A stretch of 64,000 bases of DNA from Aureimonas populi (GCF_017815515.1 NZ_CP072611.1:2294001-2358000), one strand, 5' to 3'. Positions 28,287 to 40,033 are shown, counted from the first letter of the stretch. The notes: generated from the letters alone by a model not told the origin. Made by a program: numbers and translations.

Positions 28287-28301
28287 CTAACCGACTGTTA
28301 A
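28287..28301 (+). promoter_or_regulatory. Candidate CtrA box upstream of tolQ (CTAA-N7-TTAA)
   Basis: CTAA (28287-28290), seven bases, then TTAA (28298-28301) match the TTAA-N7-TTAA consensus with one mismatch. It lies about 180 bp before tolQ. This is a motif match only. Confidence 0.35.
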
Positions 28302-28480
28302 CCTTAACGCCCCATGATCGGCGCGTCTCGCACTCCACCTTCTTGCGCCATTCTTTCACCGGAATCGAACGCAAAGGAAGGTGGAAGGGGAGATCGGCTT
28401 CGCCCGACCGTCGGTGCGGCCGGATGACGAAACACGGGCACCTTGCCCGAACTGCCCGCTTCATCTGAGGGACGCAACGC

Positions 28481-29200
28481 ATGAACGAAGTCGCCCAGAC
28501 TGCGCTCGCCGCCCACGGCAGCGACATGTCTCTGCTCGGACTGTTCTGGCAGGCCGGCTTCATCGTCAAGCTGGTGATGATCGGTCTCCTGGCCGCCTCG
28601 GTCTGGACCTGGACGATCATCTTCGACAAGTTGGCGCGCTACGCTGCCTTCCGTCGCCAGCTCAACAATTTCGAGAACAACTTCTGGTCCGGCCAGTCCC
28701 TCGAGGAGCTGTACCAGACGCTGTCGGATCGCAAGACCTCGGGCATGGGCGCGCTCTTCGTCGCCGCCATGCGCGAATGGAAGAAGAGCTTCGAGAAGGG
28801 CGCCCGCTCCCCCATCGGCCTCCAGCAGCGGATCGAGAAGGCCATGGACGTCACGCTCGCCCGTGAGATGGACGGGCTGGAGTCGCGCCTGGGCTTTCTG
28901 GCCACCGTCGGCTCAGCCGCGCCCTTCGTCGGGCTCTTCGGCACGGTCGTCGGCATCATGACCTCCTTCCAGGCCATCGCCGCATCCGAGCAGACGAGCC
29001 TTGCGGTCGTCGCTCCCGGCATCGCGGAGGCGCTGCTGGCCACGGCCATCGGCCTCGTGGCCGCCATTCCCGCCGTCGTCGCCTACAACAAGCTCACGGC
29101 CGACGCCGGCAAGCTGGGCATGCGCCTCGAGGCCTTCGCAGACGAATTCTCCGCCATCCTCTCGCGCCAGATCGACGAACGCTCGTCGCAGGCGCGCTGA
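28481..29200 (+). CDS. tolQ: Tol-Pal protein TolQ
   Basis: A 239-residue inner-membrane protein of the TolQ/ExbB/MotA type with three TM helices: one at about residues 15-40 (FIVKLVMIGLLAASVWTWTI) and two in the C-terminal half (LGFLATVGSAAPFVGLFGTV and LATAIGLVAAIPAVVAYNKL). With TolR it forms the proton-driven motor that energizes TolA during outer-membrane constriction. The conserved Thr/Pro channel lining is present. It opens tolQRAB, 50 bp before tolR. Confidence 0.96.
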   Translation: MNEVAQTALAAHGSDMSLLGLFWQAGFIVKLVMIGLLAASVWTWTIIFDKLARYAAFRRQLNNFENNFWSGQSLEELYQTLSDRKTSGMGALFVAAMREWKKSFEKGARSPIGLQQRIEKAMDVTLAREMDGLESRLGFLATVGSAAPFVGLFGTVVGIMTSFQAIAASEQTSLAVVAPGIAEALLATAIGLVAAIPAVVAYNKLTADAGKLGMRLEAFADEFSAILSRQIDERSSQAR

Positions 29201-29250
29201 GGTCCTTTCCAAGGTTCGAACGGGCCGTTCATCGGCCGGAGGCTTGATCC

Positions 29251-29706
29251 ATGGGTATGTCGACGGGCGCTTCATCCGCTTCGGGCGGCTCACGCCGCCG
29301 CCGGGGCGGGCGCCGCCGGGCCCCGATGAGCGAGATCAACGTCACCCCCTTCGTGGACGTGATGCTGGTGCTGCTCATCGTGTTCATGGTGGCCGCGCCG
29401 CTGATGACCGTGGGGGTGCCTCTGCAACTGCCCGAAACGCAGGCGCGCGCGCTGAACGCCGATACGCAGCCCATCACCATTTCCGTGCAGCAGGGGGGCG
29501 AGATCTTCCTTCAGGAAACGCCGGTGGCGGCCGAGGATATCGTCGCCCAGCTCCAGGCCATCGCCGAGGCCGGCTACGACGAGCGCATCTTCGTGCGCGG
29601 CGACCAGGCGACGGACTACGGCACGGTGATGCGCGTCATGGCGCAGATTTCCTCGGCCGGCTTCCGCAATATCGGCCTCGTCACCGCCGCCGAGACCGGG
29701 AACTGA
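29251..29706 (+). CDS. tolR: Tol-Pal protein TolR
   Basis: A 151-residue protein with a basic N-terminus, a single TM helix carrying the critical Asp (VTPFVDVMLVLLIVFMVAAP) and a periplasmic domain ending in a dimerizing amphipathic strand. The proton-binding Asp lies in VDVML near residue 35. It works with TolQ as the stator/rotor pair. It lies 10 bp before tolA. Confidence 0.96.
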   Translation: MGMSTGASSASGGSRRRRGGRRRAPMSEINVTPFVDVMLVLLIVFMVAAPLMTVGVPLQLPETQARALNADTQPITISVQQGGEIFLQETPVAAEDIVAQLQAIAEAGYDERIFVRGDQATDYGTVMRVMAQISSAGFRNIGLVTAAETGN

Positions 29707-29716
29707 TCGCGTTTCG

Positions 29717-30790
29717 ATGAAGCCCTTTGTCACCTCGACCGTCCTGCACACCGCGCTCCTCACCTGGGGCCTGTGGTCGTTCGGCCAGCCGGCGGCGCTC
29801 GACCTGACGCAGGGCGAGTCGCTGCCGGTGTCGATCGTGCCGATCGAGGAGTACAGCGCGTCGATGGTGGGCGAGAGCGAGGCGGAGATGACCGACACGC
29901 CCGCTCCCGAGCCCACGCAGACACCCGAGACCCTGCCGATGCCCGCCGAGAATATCGGCGAGAACGAGGTGGACCTGGCATCGCCGCCGCGCCCGGAGAC
30001 GGCGCCGCGCGATCGCGTGCAGACCGCTACGGCCGAGGCGCCTCCGCCACCCCCGCCGCCGCCCGCGCCCGAACCCGAGCCGACCCCCGAGCCCGAGCCC
30101 GAGCCCGAGCCTGCGCCTGTGCCTGTGCCGGAGCCCGAAGTTTCCGAGCCGGCGCCGGCGCCCGAGCCGATGATCGACGAGGCCGCGCCCGAACTGGCCG
30201 AGACGCCGCCGGAGCCGGAGCCGACGCCCCAGAACGTGCCGCGCCCCGTGACGCGGCCCGCGCCCCCCGTTCGCACCGCCGAGGCCCCGCGCCAGACACC
30301 GCCCGCCGAGCCGGCGCGCCAAACGCCGCGCGAGGACAGCGCTCCGACGCAGAGCCAGTCCGAGCGCGAGCCGGAATTCGATGCGGACGAGATCGCCGCG
30401 CTGCTCGACCGCCAGAACTCGGCCGGTGGCGGCGCGCAGCGCTCCGACGCGCAGGCCTCGCTCGGCGGCACGCGCAACACCGGCCAGCGCCTCTCGCAAA
30501 GCGAACTCGATGCGCTGCGCGGGCAGATCGCGCGTTGCTGGAACCCGCCGGCGGGCGTGATGGAGGCGGGCTCGCTGCGCGTCTCGATCCAGATGAGCCT
30601 CGACCAGACCGGCGCTCTCCAGGGAATGCCGCAGATCGTGTCTGGCAGCGGCTCCTCCTCGGCCGAGCGTGCGGCCGGCGAGGCGGCGCTGCGCGCGGTT
30701 CGCCGCTGCGCGCCATACAATCTCCCGATTGAGAAGTACGAGACCTGGAGCCAGGTCCAGATCAACTTCGATCCGAGCGAGATGTTCTGA
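29717..30790 (+). CDS. tolA: Tol-Pal protein TolA
   Basis: The 357-residue protein has an N-terminal TM anchor, a long Pro/Glu/Ala-rich spacer (residues about 60-210, with PEPEP-type repeats in place of the enterobacterial Ala/Lys helix), and a C-terminal domain resembling TonB/TolA domain III ([15 protein letters not shown], then [17 protein letters not shown]). TolA bridges the TolQR motor to Pal in the outer membrane. Domain III includes the RC..P motif and a conserved pair of Cys (ARCWN and RRCAPYN). Confidence 0.93.
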   Translation: MKPFVTSTVLHTALLTWGLWSFGQPAALDLTQGESLPVSIVPIEEYSASMVGESEAEMTDTPAPEPTQTPETLPMPAENIGENEVDLASPPRPETAPRDRVQTATAEAPPPPPPPPAPEPEPTPEPEPEPEPAPVPVPEPEVSEPAPAPEPMIDEAAPELAETPPEPEPTPQNVPRPVTRPAPPVRTAEAPRQTPPAEPARQTPREDSAPTQSQSEREPEFDADEIAALLDRQNSAGGGAQRSDAQASLGGTRNTGQRLSQSELDALRGQIARCWNPPAGVMEAGSLRVSIQMSLDQTGALQGMPQIVSGSGSSSAERAAGEAALRAVRRCAPYNLPIEKYETWSQVQINFDPSEMF

Positions 30791-30864
30791 GGCATGACGG
30801 CCTCCAGCTCGCCGGCCCATTCCTTGTTGCCGACCAAGACAATTTGAACGGGAAGGTCCCGAGC

Positions 30865-32175
30865 ATGAAGACAGTCGCCAAGGCCGCTTTTGCGGCCCTC
30901 CTTCTTGGCCTGGGATGTGCCGCCGCCACGGCGCCCGCCCACGCGCAGGTCGAGATCGACATCACCAGCGGCAATGTCGAGCCCTTGCCCGTCGCGCTTC
31001 CCGCCTTCGTTTCCAACGACGGCATCGGCACCCAGATCTCCGACGTGGTGACGGCCGACCTTCGCCGCTCCGGCCTGTTCGCGCCCATCGACCGGGCGGC
31101 CTTCATCCAGCGAGACGTGAGCCCCGATGCGACGCCGCGCTTCCAGGACTGGACGGTCATCAACGCGCAGGCGCTGGTGACCGGCAAGGTCACGCCCGAA
31201 GCCGACGGGCGGCTGCGCGTGGAGTTTCGGCTGTGGGACACCTATGCCGGGCAGCAGCTCGACGGGCAGCAGTTCTACACCAACCCGGAGAACTGGCGCC
31301 GCGTCGCCCACATCATATCCGACGCGATCTATGAGCGACTGACGGGCGAGCGCGGCTATTTCGACACCCGCATCGTCTTCGTGGACGAGACGGGCGCGAA
31401 GGACGCGCGGCGCAAGCGCCTGGCCATCATGGACCAGGACGGCGCCAATGTGCGCTTCCTCACCGAGGGCAACGACCTGGTGCTGACGCCGCGCTTCTCG
31501 CCGAACCGGCAGGAGATCACCTACATGTCGTTCGGGCAGGGCGAGCCGCGCGTCTACCTGCTCCAGCTCGAGACCGGCCAGCGCGAGATCGTGGGCAATT
31601 TTCCCGGAATGACCTTCTCGCCCCGCTTCTCGCCGGACGGCCAGCGCGTGATCATGAGCCTTCAGCAGGAAGGCAACTCGAACATCTACGCGATGGATCT
31701 GCGCTCTCGCGCCACGACGCGCCTGACCAGCACCAATGCGATCGACACCTCGCCCTCCTACTCGCCGGACGGTTCGCGCGTGGTCTTCGAGAGCGATCGG
31801 GGCGGGCGCCAGCAGCTCTACGTGATGGGTGCCGACGGCTCCAACCAGAACCGCATCTCCTTCGGCGACGGCTCCTATTCGACGCCCGTCTGGTCCCCGC
31901 GCGGCGACCTGATCGCCTTCACCAAGCAGTCGGGCGGGCAGTTCCAGATCGGCGTGATGCGGCCGGACGGCTCGGGGGAGCGCATCCTGACCTCCGGTTT
32001 CCACAATGAGGGGCCGACCTGGGCGCCGAACGGGCGGGTGCTGATGTTCTTCCGCGATCCGCAGGGCGGCTCCGGGCCGCAGCTCTACTCGATCGACCTG
32101 ACGGGCCGGAACGAGCAGCGCGTGCCGACCCCCAATTTCGGCTCCGACCCCGCCTGGTCTCCCGCTCTCGAATAG
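30865..32175 (+). CDS. tolB: Tol-Pal protein TolB
   Basis: The ATG at 30865, with GGAAGG upstream, gives 436 residues: a Sec signal ending APAHA, a TolB N-terminal domain ([16 protein letters not shown], with [13 protein letters not shown]), and a six-bladed beta-propeller rich in TolB repeats such as [12 protein letters not shown] and [12 protein letters not shown]. TolB is periplasmic and binds Pal. An in-frame TTG at 30844 would place seven residues before the signal and is disfavoured. Confidence 0.96.
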   Translation: MKTVAKAAFAALLLGLGCAAATAPAHAQVEIDITSGNVEPLPVALPAFVSNDGIGTQISDVVTADLRRSGLFAPIDRAAFIQRDVSPDATPRFQDWTVINAQALVTGKVTPEADGRLRVEFRLWDTYAGQQLDGQQFYTNPENWRRVAHIISDAIYERLTGERGYFDTRIVFVDETGAKDARRKRLAIMDQDGANVRFLTEGNDLVLTPRFSPNRQEITYMSFGQGEPRVYLLQLETGQREIVGNFPGMTFSPRFSPDGQRVIMSLQQEGNSNIYAMDLRSRATTRLTSTNAIDTSPSYSPDGSRVVFESDRGGRQQLYVMGADGSNQNRISFGDGSYSTPVWSPRGDLIAFTKQSGGQFQIGVMRPDGSGERILTSGFHNEGPTWAPNGRVLMFFRDPQGGSGPQLYSIDLTGRNEQRVPTPNFGSDPAWSPALE

Positions 32176-32188
32176 GGGCGGGGGCCTT

Positions 32189-32210
32189 TCAGGCTTGCGT
32201 CAGGCTTGCG
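32189..32210 (+). repeat. Tandem 11-bp direct repeat
   Basis: TCAGGCTTGCG occurs twice back-to-back immediately before the terminator after tolB. No function is apparent. Confidence 0.8.
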
Positions 32211-32237
32211 CCCCGCGATTTTGTCGCGGGGCGTTTT
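32209..32237 (+). terminator. Rho-independent terminator after tolB
   Basis: CGCCCCGCGA (32209-32218), a 5-nt loop and TCGCGGGGCG (32224-32233) form a 10-bp stem followed by TTTT. It separates tolQRAB from pal. Confidence 0.85.
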
Positions 32238-32243
32238 CGTTCG

Positions 32244-32264
32244 AAGGCGGCTCATGCCGCCTTT
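32244..32264 (+). terminator. Second hairpin downstream of tolB
   Basis: AAGGCGGC (32244-32251), a TCAT loop and GCCGCCTT (32256-32263) form an 8-bp stem right after the first terminator. It may be a backup terminator; the T tract is short. Confidence 0.5.
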
Positions 32265-32277
32265 CCGACGCATTCTC

Positions 32278-32380
32278 GATTCATTCGCCTAAGGCAGGGA
32301 CAGCGCGATTCACGCCGTCGCCGGCCTTGATGTTGACGGCTCCTTAACCCCGTCAGGGTAAACCGGCAGTGTAGCGAATC
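32278..32380. promoter_or_regulatory. Three GANTC (CcrM) motifs upstream of pal
   Basis: GATTC at 32278-32282 and 32307-32311 and GAATC at 32376-32380 lie within 103 bp before pal. In Hyphomicrobiales GANTC is methylated by CcrM and can tune cell-cycle promoters. TTGACG at 32333-32338 is a possible -35 for pal. Functional meaning is inference. Confidence 0.35.
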
Positions 32381-32404
32381 GACCGCATTTTAGGGGAAAC
32401 GGCC

Positions 32405-32923
32405 ATGAGCCGCATTGCACTCGTTCTGGCCGCCGCACTCCTCGTGACAGGCTGCGCGAACCGTAACCAGACCCTGCCGGACAACGCCGCCGGCCTCGGC
32501 CTCGGCGGGCCGGGCGGCATGGGAGGCGCCGGCGGCATGGGCGGCAGCGCGGCGCCGGGCACGAGCCAGGACTTCACGGTCAATGTCGGCGACCGCATCT
32601 TCTTCGATACCGATTCCTCCTCGATCCGCGCCGACGCGCAGGCCACGCTCGCCCGCCAGGCTCAGTGGCTGAACCAGTATCCCTCCTACGCCATCGTGGT
32701 GGAGGGCCATGCCGACGAGCGCGGCACGCGCGAATACAATCTGGCGCTGGGCGCCCGCCGCGCCGCCGCCACACGCGACTTCCTGGCCGCGCAGGGTGTG
32801 CCGGCCAACCGGATGCGCACGATCTCCTACGGCAAGGAGCGCCCCGTCGCGGTCTGCGACGACATCTCCTGCTGGTCGCAGAACCGCCGCGCCGTGACGG
32901 TTCTCTCGGGCGCCGGTTCCTGA
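32405..32923 (+). CDS. pal: Peptidoglycan-associated lipoprotein Pal
   Basis: A 172-residue outer-membrane lipoprotein: lipobox VTGC (Cys17), a Gly/Met-rich linker (about 30-55), and an OmpA-like domain (VNVGDRIFFDTDSSSIRADA, VVEGHADERGTREYNLALG, RMRTISYGKERPVA). The Asp and Arg of the diaminopimelate-binding site are in the HADERGTREYN segment. Unlike in E. coli, pal here follows terminators and probably has its own promoter. A terminator also follows it. Confidence 0.96.
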   Translation: MSRIALVLAAALLVTGCANRNQTLPDNAAGLGLGGPGGMGGAGGMGGSAAPGTSQDFTVNVGDRIFFDTDSSSIRADAQATLARQAQWLNQYPSYAIVVEGHADERGTREYNLALGARRAAATRDFLAAQGVPANRMRTISYGKERPVAVCDDISCWSQNRRAVTVLSGAGS

Positions 32924-32953
32924 CGCTTTCCCGCAACACACGCTGAAGGATAG

Positions 32954-32975
32954 CGGCCTCCATCGAGGCCGTTTT
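32954..32975 (+). terminator. Rho-independent terminator after pal
   Basis: CGGCCTC (32954-32960), a CATC loop and GAGGCCG (32965-32971) form a 7-bp stem followed by TTTT. Confidence 0.85.
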
Positions 32976-33116
32976 CCGTTCATCGCGCGCTCCTCGGCGT
33001 TCGGCCAAACTTTGGCCGAACTCGCTGCCTTGTGCTGGTTTCCAGAATCCTGAAACGTTGACCTGCCTGCCCTTCGGTGCGAGCAGTTCCGCGTTGTGAG
33101 AGCGGAGCCGACAGTC

Positions 33117-34076
33117 ATGGCCAATTTCCTCTTCCCGTCCTTCGCCTCGGCAGCGCTCGCCGTCGCGGTGAGCGCCGCTCCCGCCGCGGCCATTTCGCTT
33201 CCCTTCGATCTGGGTGGGCGCTCCTCCGAGCGCGCGGCGGCCTCGGCGGCCGAGGAGCGCCCGGTTCTGATGGCGCAGGCCTCGGACGTGTCCGTGCGAA
33301 TCTCGCAGATGGAAGAGGAGATGCGGCGCCTGACGGGCAAGGTGGAGGAGATGTCTTTCCTGGTGTTGCAGTTGCAGGAGCAGCTTCGCAACACGCAGGA
33401 AGATAACGAGATGCGCTTCCAGGATTTGGAGGGCGGCTCCGGCGGTGGTGGGGCGGCGCCCGAACGGCGCAGCCAGGCCGTCCCTTCGGCCGGCAGCGGC
33501 GACGGCGAGTTCGCGCTCGGCCTTCCGGGTGCCGCCCCCCGGGCCCCGGAGGCCGCGCCGCAGGACGATGAGATCGGGGCGCTTCTCGACAATGCCAGCC
33601 TGCGCGATATCGGCGCCGGCCTCTCCGGCGGCGGCGCACCCGCCGCCTCCCCGGCGCCCGGCTCGCAGACCGTCGCCTCCATCGCGCCCAACGGCCCGGT
33701 GGAGCTTTACTCGCTGGCCTACAACTACATGCTGGCCGGCGACTACCACCTCGCCGAGCAGAGCTTCCGCCAGTATGCGCAGGCCTATCCCGATTCCGAC
33801 GATACGCCCGACGCCCAATACTGGCTGGGGGAGAGCCTGTTCGCACAAAGCAAGTATCGCGATGCCGCCGAAGTGTTCCTGACCGCGCAGAAGGAGCACC
33901 CCGAAAGCGGCAAGGCGCCGGAGATGATGCTCAAGCTCGGAATGTCGCTGGCGCGCCTGGATAACCGCGAGACCGCCTGCGTGACCTATGCGGAGGTCCA
34001 GAAGCGCTATCCTTCGATGACCGCCAATGTGAAGCGCAAGCTCGACGAGGAGCGCAGCCAGGCGAGCTGCAGCTAG
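33117..34076 (+). CDS. cpoB: Cell division coordinator CpoB (YbgF)
   Basis: The ATG at 33117 gives 319 residues: a signal peptide, a YbgF trimerization coiled coil (DVSVRISQMEEEMRRLTGKV, then LVLQLQEQLRNTQEDNE), a Gly/Ala/Pro linker, and a C-terminal TPR set (LYSLAYNYMLAGDYHLAEQS, YWLGESLFAQSKYRDAAEVF). CpoB coordinates peptidoglycan synthesis with Tol-Pal during constriction. It ends the tol-pal cluster. A GTG at 33096 would lengthen the N-terminus by seven residues. Confidence 0.92.
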   Translation: MANFLFPSFASAALAVAVSAAPAAAISLPFDLGGRSSERAAASAAEERPVLMAQASDVSVRISQMEEEMRRLTGKVEEMSFLVLQLQEQLRNTQEDNEMRFQDLEGGSGGGGAAPERRSQAVPSAGSGDGEFALGLPGAAPRAPEAAPQDDEIGALLDNASLRDIGAGLSGGGAPAASPAPGSQTVASIAPNGPVELYSLAYNYMLAGDYHLAEQSFRQYAQAYPDSDDTPDAQYWLGESLFAQSKYRDAAEVFLTAQKEHPESGKAPEMMLKLGMSLARLDNRETACVTYAEVQKRYPSMTANVKRKLDEERSQASCS

Positions 34077-34117
34077 CAGCCGTGCTTCCGGGCTTGGCCC
34101 GCGTGCCGCGCCGGGCC

Positions 34118-35565
34118 ATGCTCCAGCCCATGGAGCTTTTGAGCGACAGACCGATTTCGGCCGGGGAAGGGCTCGCCCTTCTCCGGCCTTGCCTTGCACC
34201 GGGCAGCCGGGCCGTTCTGGCCGTGTCGGGCGGCGCTGATTCGCTGGCGCTTCTGGTGCTGGCGGGCGAGGCCGCCCCGGCGCTGGCCGCCCTGGGCGTC
34301 TCGCTCTCCGTCGCAACGGTCGATCACGGATTGCGGCGCGAATCGGCGGACGAAGCGCGCTTCGTCGCGAAGATGGCCGCACGCTGCGGCCTGCCGCACA
34401 CCATTCTTCGCTGGGACGGCGCGGGCGCGGCTCCCAACCTCTCGGCCCGGGCGCGCGAGGCGCGATATGCGCTTCTGGCCGAAGAAGCACGGGCGCGTGG
34501 CGCGGGCGCGGTGCTGACGGCGCACCATCGAGACGACCAGGTCGAGACACATCTTCTGGCGGCCGCGCGGGGCGCGACGGGCCCGCGTCTGGCCGGGATG
34601 CGCCCCGTCCGCGCGCTGGCGCCGGGCCTCGTCCTCGCGCGTCCGTTCCTCGGCGTTCCGGCGGCCCGGCTTCGCCGCAGCCTGTCCGCTCGCGGGCTGC
34701 GCTGGGTGGAAGACCCGACGAACAGCGACCCCGCCTATGCGCGCGCCCGCCTGCGCGCCCGGCTTGCGGCACAGGGCTTCGACGAGGCGGGAATCGCCGC
34801 CGCGCTGGCGCGCGCCGGGGAGGAGCGCGCGCAGGCCGAACGGGCCTTGGTGCGGTTCCTGCGGGGGCAGGCTGGTTTGAGCGTGGGGGAGGCGGGCGAT
34901 ATCCGCTTTTCGCAGGCTGCTTTCGCCGCCGCTCCGCTCTGCGTGGCGCTGGATTTTCTCGCCCGCGCCGTGACGGCGGCCGGTGGCTCGGCCCAGCCGG
35001 CCTCGCGAGAGAAGATCGCGCGGCTGGGCGGGCGCCTGCGCGGCGGCGGGATCGTCCACGCCACCCTGGGCGGCTGCCGGCTCGGTGCGGGGGCGGGGGC
35101 GGTTGCCCTCTCGCGCGAGTTCGGCCGGCGCGGTCCCGATGTCGTCCGCCCGGCCCCCGGCCGGCGCCATGCGGTGTTCGACGGCCGATTCGATGTCGTG
35201 CACGAAGAAGCGGCGGCCCGGATCGAGGCTTTCGGCCGGCTCGGCCGGGGCAACGCGCTGGAGGCGACCCTGCCTGTCGTGACGCAGGAAGGCGGGCGCG
35301 TCCTGGCGGCGCATCGCGGCCTTCTGCGCAAGCTCCCCAAGGGAACCGCCGTGCTGGCCGCCACGCAGCGGGTGGGATGGCGGCTGCTGGCCGATCTTGA
35401 TATCGAAGAGGCCATGTTAACCGGCGTCGGGCAAATCGCCGCAAATCCGCCCGAGCCGGTTGGCAAGAAATGGGGGGATCACTATCTTCACCCGGACGGA
35501 CGAGGCGTCGAGATCGACAGCGCGACCGCTCGTAACGAGGTCACGGCGCAATTCCAGGACGGCCC

Positions 35566-35569
<4 letters not shown>
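34118..35569 (+). CDS. tilS: tRNA(Ile)-lysidine synthetase TilS
   Basis: A PP-loop ATPase that converts cytidine-34 of tRNA-Ile(CAU) to lysidine so it reads AUA. The motif [14 protein letters not shown] lies near residue 36, followed by [32 protein letters not shown] and [20 protein letters not shown]. The start is uncertain; GTG 34082, ATG 34118 and ATG 34130 are all in frame and none has a strong ribosome site. Its last codons overlap the ftsH start (ATGA), so it is coupled to ftsH. Confidence 0.93.
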
Positions 35570-37506
<1,937 letters not shown>

Positions 37507-37531
37507 GGGCGTTGTCCGGCACACAATGCGC

Positions 37532-37557
37532 AAAGGCGGCCCTCGGGCCGCCTTTTT
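37532..37557 (+). terminator. Rho-independent terminator after ftsH
   Basis: AAAGGCGGCC (37532-37541), a CTCG loop and GGCCGCCTTT (37546-37555) form a perfect 10-bp stem with a following TT. Confidence 0.9.
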
Positions 37558-37738
37558 CATGTCGGCGCTGACATTCTTTTTTACTTTCAGCGCGATGATC
37601 GGCGCACTAGAGCATCGGGCCGGCAAACGGAACGCCGTCTCACTGCGGCCCCGTTACTTCATTCATGCGTTCGATCGCGCGCCGTCCGTTGGGACGAGAG
37701 GCCGATCGGAGGCCTTCGATCTTTCTGGAGAGACCCCC

Positions 37739-39082
37739 ATGGGCAAGCGCTATTTCGGTACGGACGGCATTCGCGGCAAGGCGAACCTGCATCCGATGAC
37801 GCCGGATGTGGCGATGAAGGTCGGCATGGCGGTGGGCCTCGCCTTCCGGCGCGGCAGCTACCGGCACCGGGTCGTCATCGGCAAGGACACTCGCCTTTCC
37901 GGCTACATGATCGAGAACGCCCTCGTCGCCGGCCTCACCTCGGCCGGCGTGGACGTCTTTCTCCTCGGCCCAATGCCCACCCCTGCGGTTGCCATGCTCA
38001 CGCGCTCCATGCGCGCCGATATCGGCATCATGATCTCGGCCTCCCACAATCCCTTCGACGACAATGGCATCAAGCTGTTCGGGCCGGATGGCTACAAGCT
38101 GTCGGACGAGGTGGAGCGCACCATCGAATCCATGATCGAGGAGGATTTGTCGCCGCGCCTCGCCAAGGGAACGATGCTCGGCCGCGCCAAGCGCGTTGAC
38201 GGAGTGCACGACCGCTACATCGAATTCGCCAAGCGCACCCTGCCGCGCGACTTCACGCTGGAGGGCCTGCGCGTGGCCATCGACTGCGCCAACGGCGCGG
38301 CCTACCGCGTGGCGCCGGCCGTGCTCTGGGAGCTGGGCGCGGAAATCGTCAAGATCGGGGTCGAGCCCGATGGCACCAATATCAACCTGAATTGCGGCTC
38401 CACCGAGCCGCTGGCCCTGCAGGACAAGGTCCGCGAGGTCCGCGCCGATATCGGCATCGCGCTGGACGGCGATGCGGACCGCGTCCTCATCGTGAACGAG
38501 CTGGGCGAAATCGTCGACGGCGACCAGCTCATGGCGGTCATCGCCGATAGCTGGGCGGGGGAGGGTCGCCTGGCAGCGGGCGGCGTTGTGGCAACCATCA
38601 TGTCCAATCTCGGCCTGGAGCGCTTCCTGGAGACGAGGGGCCTGCAACTGGCCCGCACCAAGGTCGGTGACCGCTATGTCGTGGAGCACATGCGCGAGCA
38701 CGGCTACAATTTCGGCGGCGAGCAGTCCGGCCACATCGTCATGTCCGATTTCGGCACGACGGGAGACGGCCTGGTCTCCGCGCTACAGATCCTCGATGTC
38801 GTGCGCCGCAGCGGCGGCACGGTTTCCGAGGTCTGCCGCAAGTTCGAGCCCGTGCCGCAGATCCTGAGGAATGTCCGCTTCGCCGGTGGGGAGCCGCTGG
38901 AGAAGGATACCGTGCGGCTTGCCATCGACAATGGGCGCGTGCGCCTGGGCAATGCCGGGCGTCTCGTGATCCGCCCATCCGGCACCGAGCCGCTGATCAG
39001 GGTCATGGCCGAAGGGGACGACCCCGCCCTGGTCGATTCCGTGGTGGATGACATTGTCGGGGCGCTCCAGGCAGCGGCCTGA
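37739..39082 (+). CDS. glmM: Phosphoglucosamine mutase GlmM
   Basis: The ATG at 37739 ([16 protein letters not shown]), preceded by GGAGAG, gives 447 residues, the usual size. The phosphoserine loop is [16 protein letters not shown] (Ser near 102), the metal site is [12 protein letters not shown], and the sugar-binding and C-terminal phosphate loops are [10 protein letters not shown] and [16 protein letters not shown]. GlmM converts glucosamine-6-P to glucosamine-1-P for UDP-GlcNAc, peptidoglycan and lipid A. The terminator after ftsH suggests it has its own promoter in 37558-37738. Confidence 0.97.
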   Translation: MGKRYFGTDGIRGKANLHPMTPDVAMKVGMAVGLAFRRGSYRHRVVIGKDTRLSGYMIENALVAGLTSAGVDVFLLGPMPTPAVAMLTRSMRADIGIMISASHNPFDDNGIKLFGPDGYKLSDEVERTIESMIEEDLSPRLAKGTMLGRAKRVDGVHDRYIEFAKRTLPRDFTLEGLRVAIDCANGAAYRVAPAVLWELGAEIVKIGVEPDGTNINLNCGSTEPLALQDKVREVRADIGIALDGDADRVLIVNELGEIVDGDQLMAVIADSWAGEGRLAAGGVVATIMSNLGLERFLETRGLQLARTKVGDRYVVEHMREHGYNFGGEQSGHIVMSDFGTTGDGLVSALQILDVVRRSGGTVSEVCRKFEPVPQILRNVRFAGGEPLEKDTVRLAIDNGRVRLGNAGRLVIRPSGTEPLIRVMAEGDDPALVDSVVDDIVGALQAAA

Positions 39083-39115
39083 TACTTGCCGCAAGGTCGT
39101 TTTTCGCTTCGTCAG

Positions 39116-39130
39116 TAAACCTCGCGTTAA
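39116..39130 (+). promoter_or_regulatory. Candidate CtrA box (TAAA-N7-TTAA) and AT-rich promoter element before porin 1
   Basis: TAAA (39116-39119), seven bases and TTAA (39127-39130) match TTAA-N7-TTAA with one change. The following 39127-39140 is a strongly AT-rich tract (TTAATTATTAATAT) in an otherwise GC-rich region. It lies 75-90 bp before the porin-like gene. Confidence 0.4.
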
Positions 39131-39204
39131 TTATTAATATTTACGCTCTCCAGTATGCGGACGTGTAGCCGCGCCCATTCCTGGTCATATTGGAGACGTG
39201 ACTC

Positions 39205-40011
39205 ATGAACCGGCTCTTCGTCCTCGCCCTCGCAGGGGCGAGCGCATTCAACTTCGGCGTAGCTTCGGCTGCGGATATCTTCGTGCCCCCTCCCATAGAA
39301 TATGTGGAGGAAGTCAAGCCTGATTATACCGGCTGGTATATCCGGGGAGATGCTGGATACTTGTTCGAGTCGAAGACCGACTGGAACTATCGCATGTTCG
39401 GGCAGGATGATTTCAGCGAGTATCACTACGACCGCGTGAAGCATAAGAGTGGTTATACCGTAGGTGCGGGCGTGGGTTATCGCTTCGCCGAGCATTTTCG
39501 CACAGATGTGTCTGCGGATTACTATTCCTTCGATATCGAAGGCAACAGCCGCTGTCCCATCGCGCCTTTCGCGGGCAGTTTCGGTCCCGGTTGCTCCTTC
39601 GACGACCGTTCGGACGCCGATGTCTGGACCGTGATGGCGAACGCCTATGTCGATCTTCCCTATTTCGGCCCGCTGACGCCCTACTTCGGTGCCGGCATCG
39701 GCTTCGCGCACGTCTCCTATGGCGACCTGAAGAACGATATCCGCGACGCGTCCGGCTCGGTCGTCTTCTCCGATGTCCATTCGGGCGAGGACTCCTGGCG
39801 CTTCGCCTCCTCGCTCATGGCCGGCGTAAGCTACGATGTGATCAAGAACGTCGCGCTCGATGTCGGCTACCGCTACACCCGCGTCTTCGACGGCGACGCC
39901 TATGGCTGGGACACCGAGGACACCGCACTGGGAGCGACCGGCGTGCAGACGCGCGACAACGGCTTCGACATCCACGCCGTGCGCGCGGGCCTGCGCTACA
40001 CCTTCTTCTAG
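39205..40011 (+). CDS. Outer-membrane beta-barrel protein, Omp25/Omp31-like (copy 1)
   Basis: The 268-residue protein has a signal peptide ending ASA (cleavage before ADIF) and repeated short beta-strands with aromatic girdles, such as GWYIRGDAGYLF, YTVGAGVGYRFAEHF and LDVGYRYTRVF, and ends in the outer-membrane sorting signal RAGLRYTFF. It resembles Hyphomicrobiales Omp25/Omp31-family porins or structural OMPs. The first part of the gene is visibly AT-richer than its neighbours. A second copy follows; the two share architecture, the AAAS/AAD signal end and the SGEDSWRFA segment, so they are tandem paralogs. Confidence 0.85.
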   Translation: MNRLFVLALAGASAFNFGVASAADIFVPPPIEYVEEVKPDYTGWYIRGDAGYLFESKTDWNYRMFGQDDFSEYHYDRVKHKSGYTVGAGVGYRFAEHFRTDVSADYYSFDIEGNSRCPIAPFAGSFGPGCSFDDRSDADVWTVMANAYVDLPYFGPLTPYFGAGIGFAHVSYGDLKNDIRDASGSVVFSDVHSGEDSWRFASSLMAGVSYDVIKNVALDVGYRYTRVFDGDAYGWDTEDTALGATGVQTRDNGFDIHAVRAGLRYTFF

Positions 40012-40033
40012 GTCGCGCCTTCACTGATCTCCG

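Noticed and set aside
30060..30150. Proline/glutamate repeats in tolA as a separate repeat element
   Set aside because: They are low-complexity codons of the periplasmic spacer and are in frame with TolA.
32580..35444. 954-codon frame on the minus strand under pal-cpoB-tilS
   Set aside because: The plus strand codes for three well-supported genes with family motifs; this frame is Arg/Pro-rich shadow.
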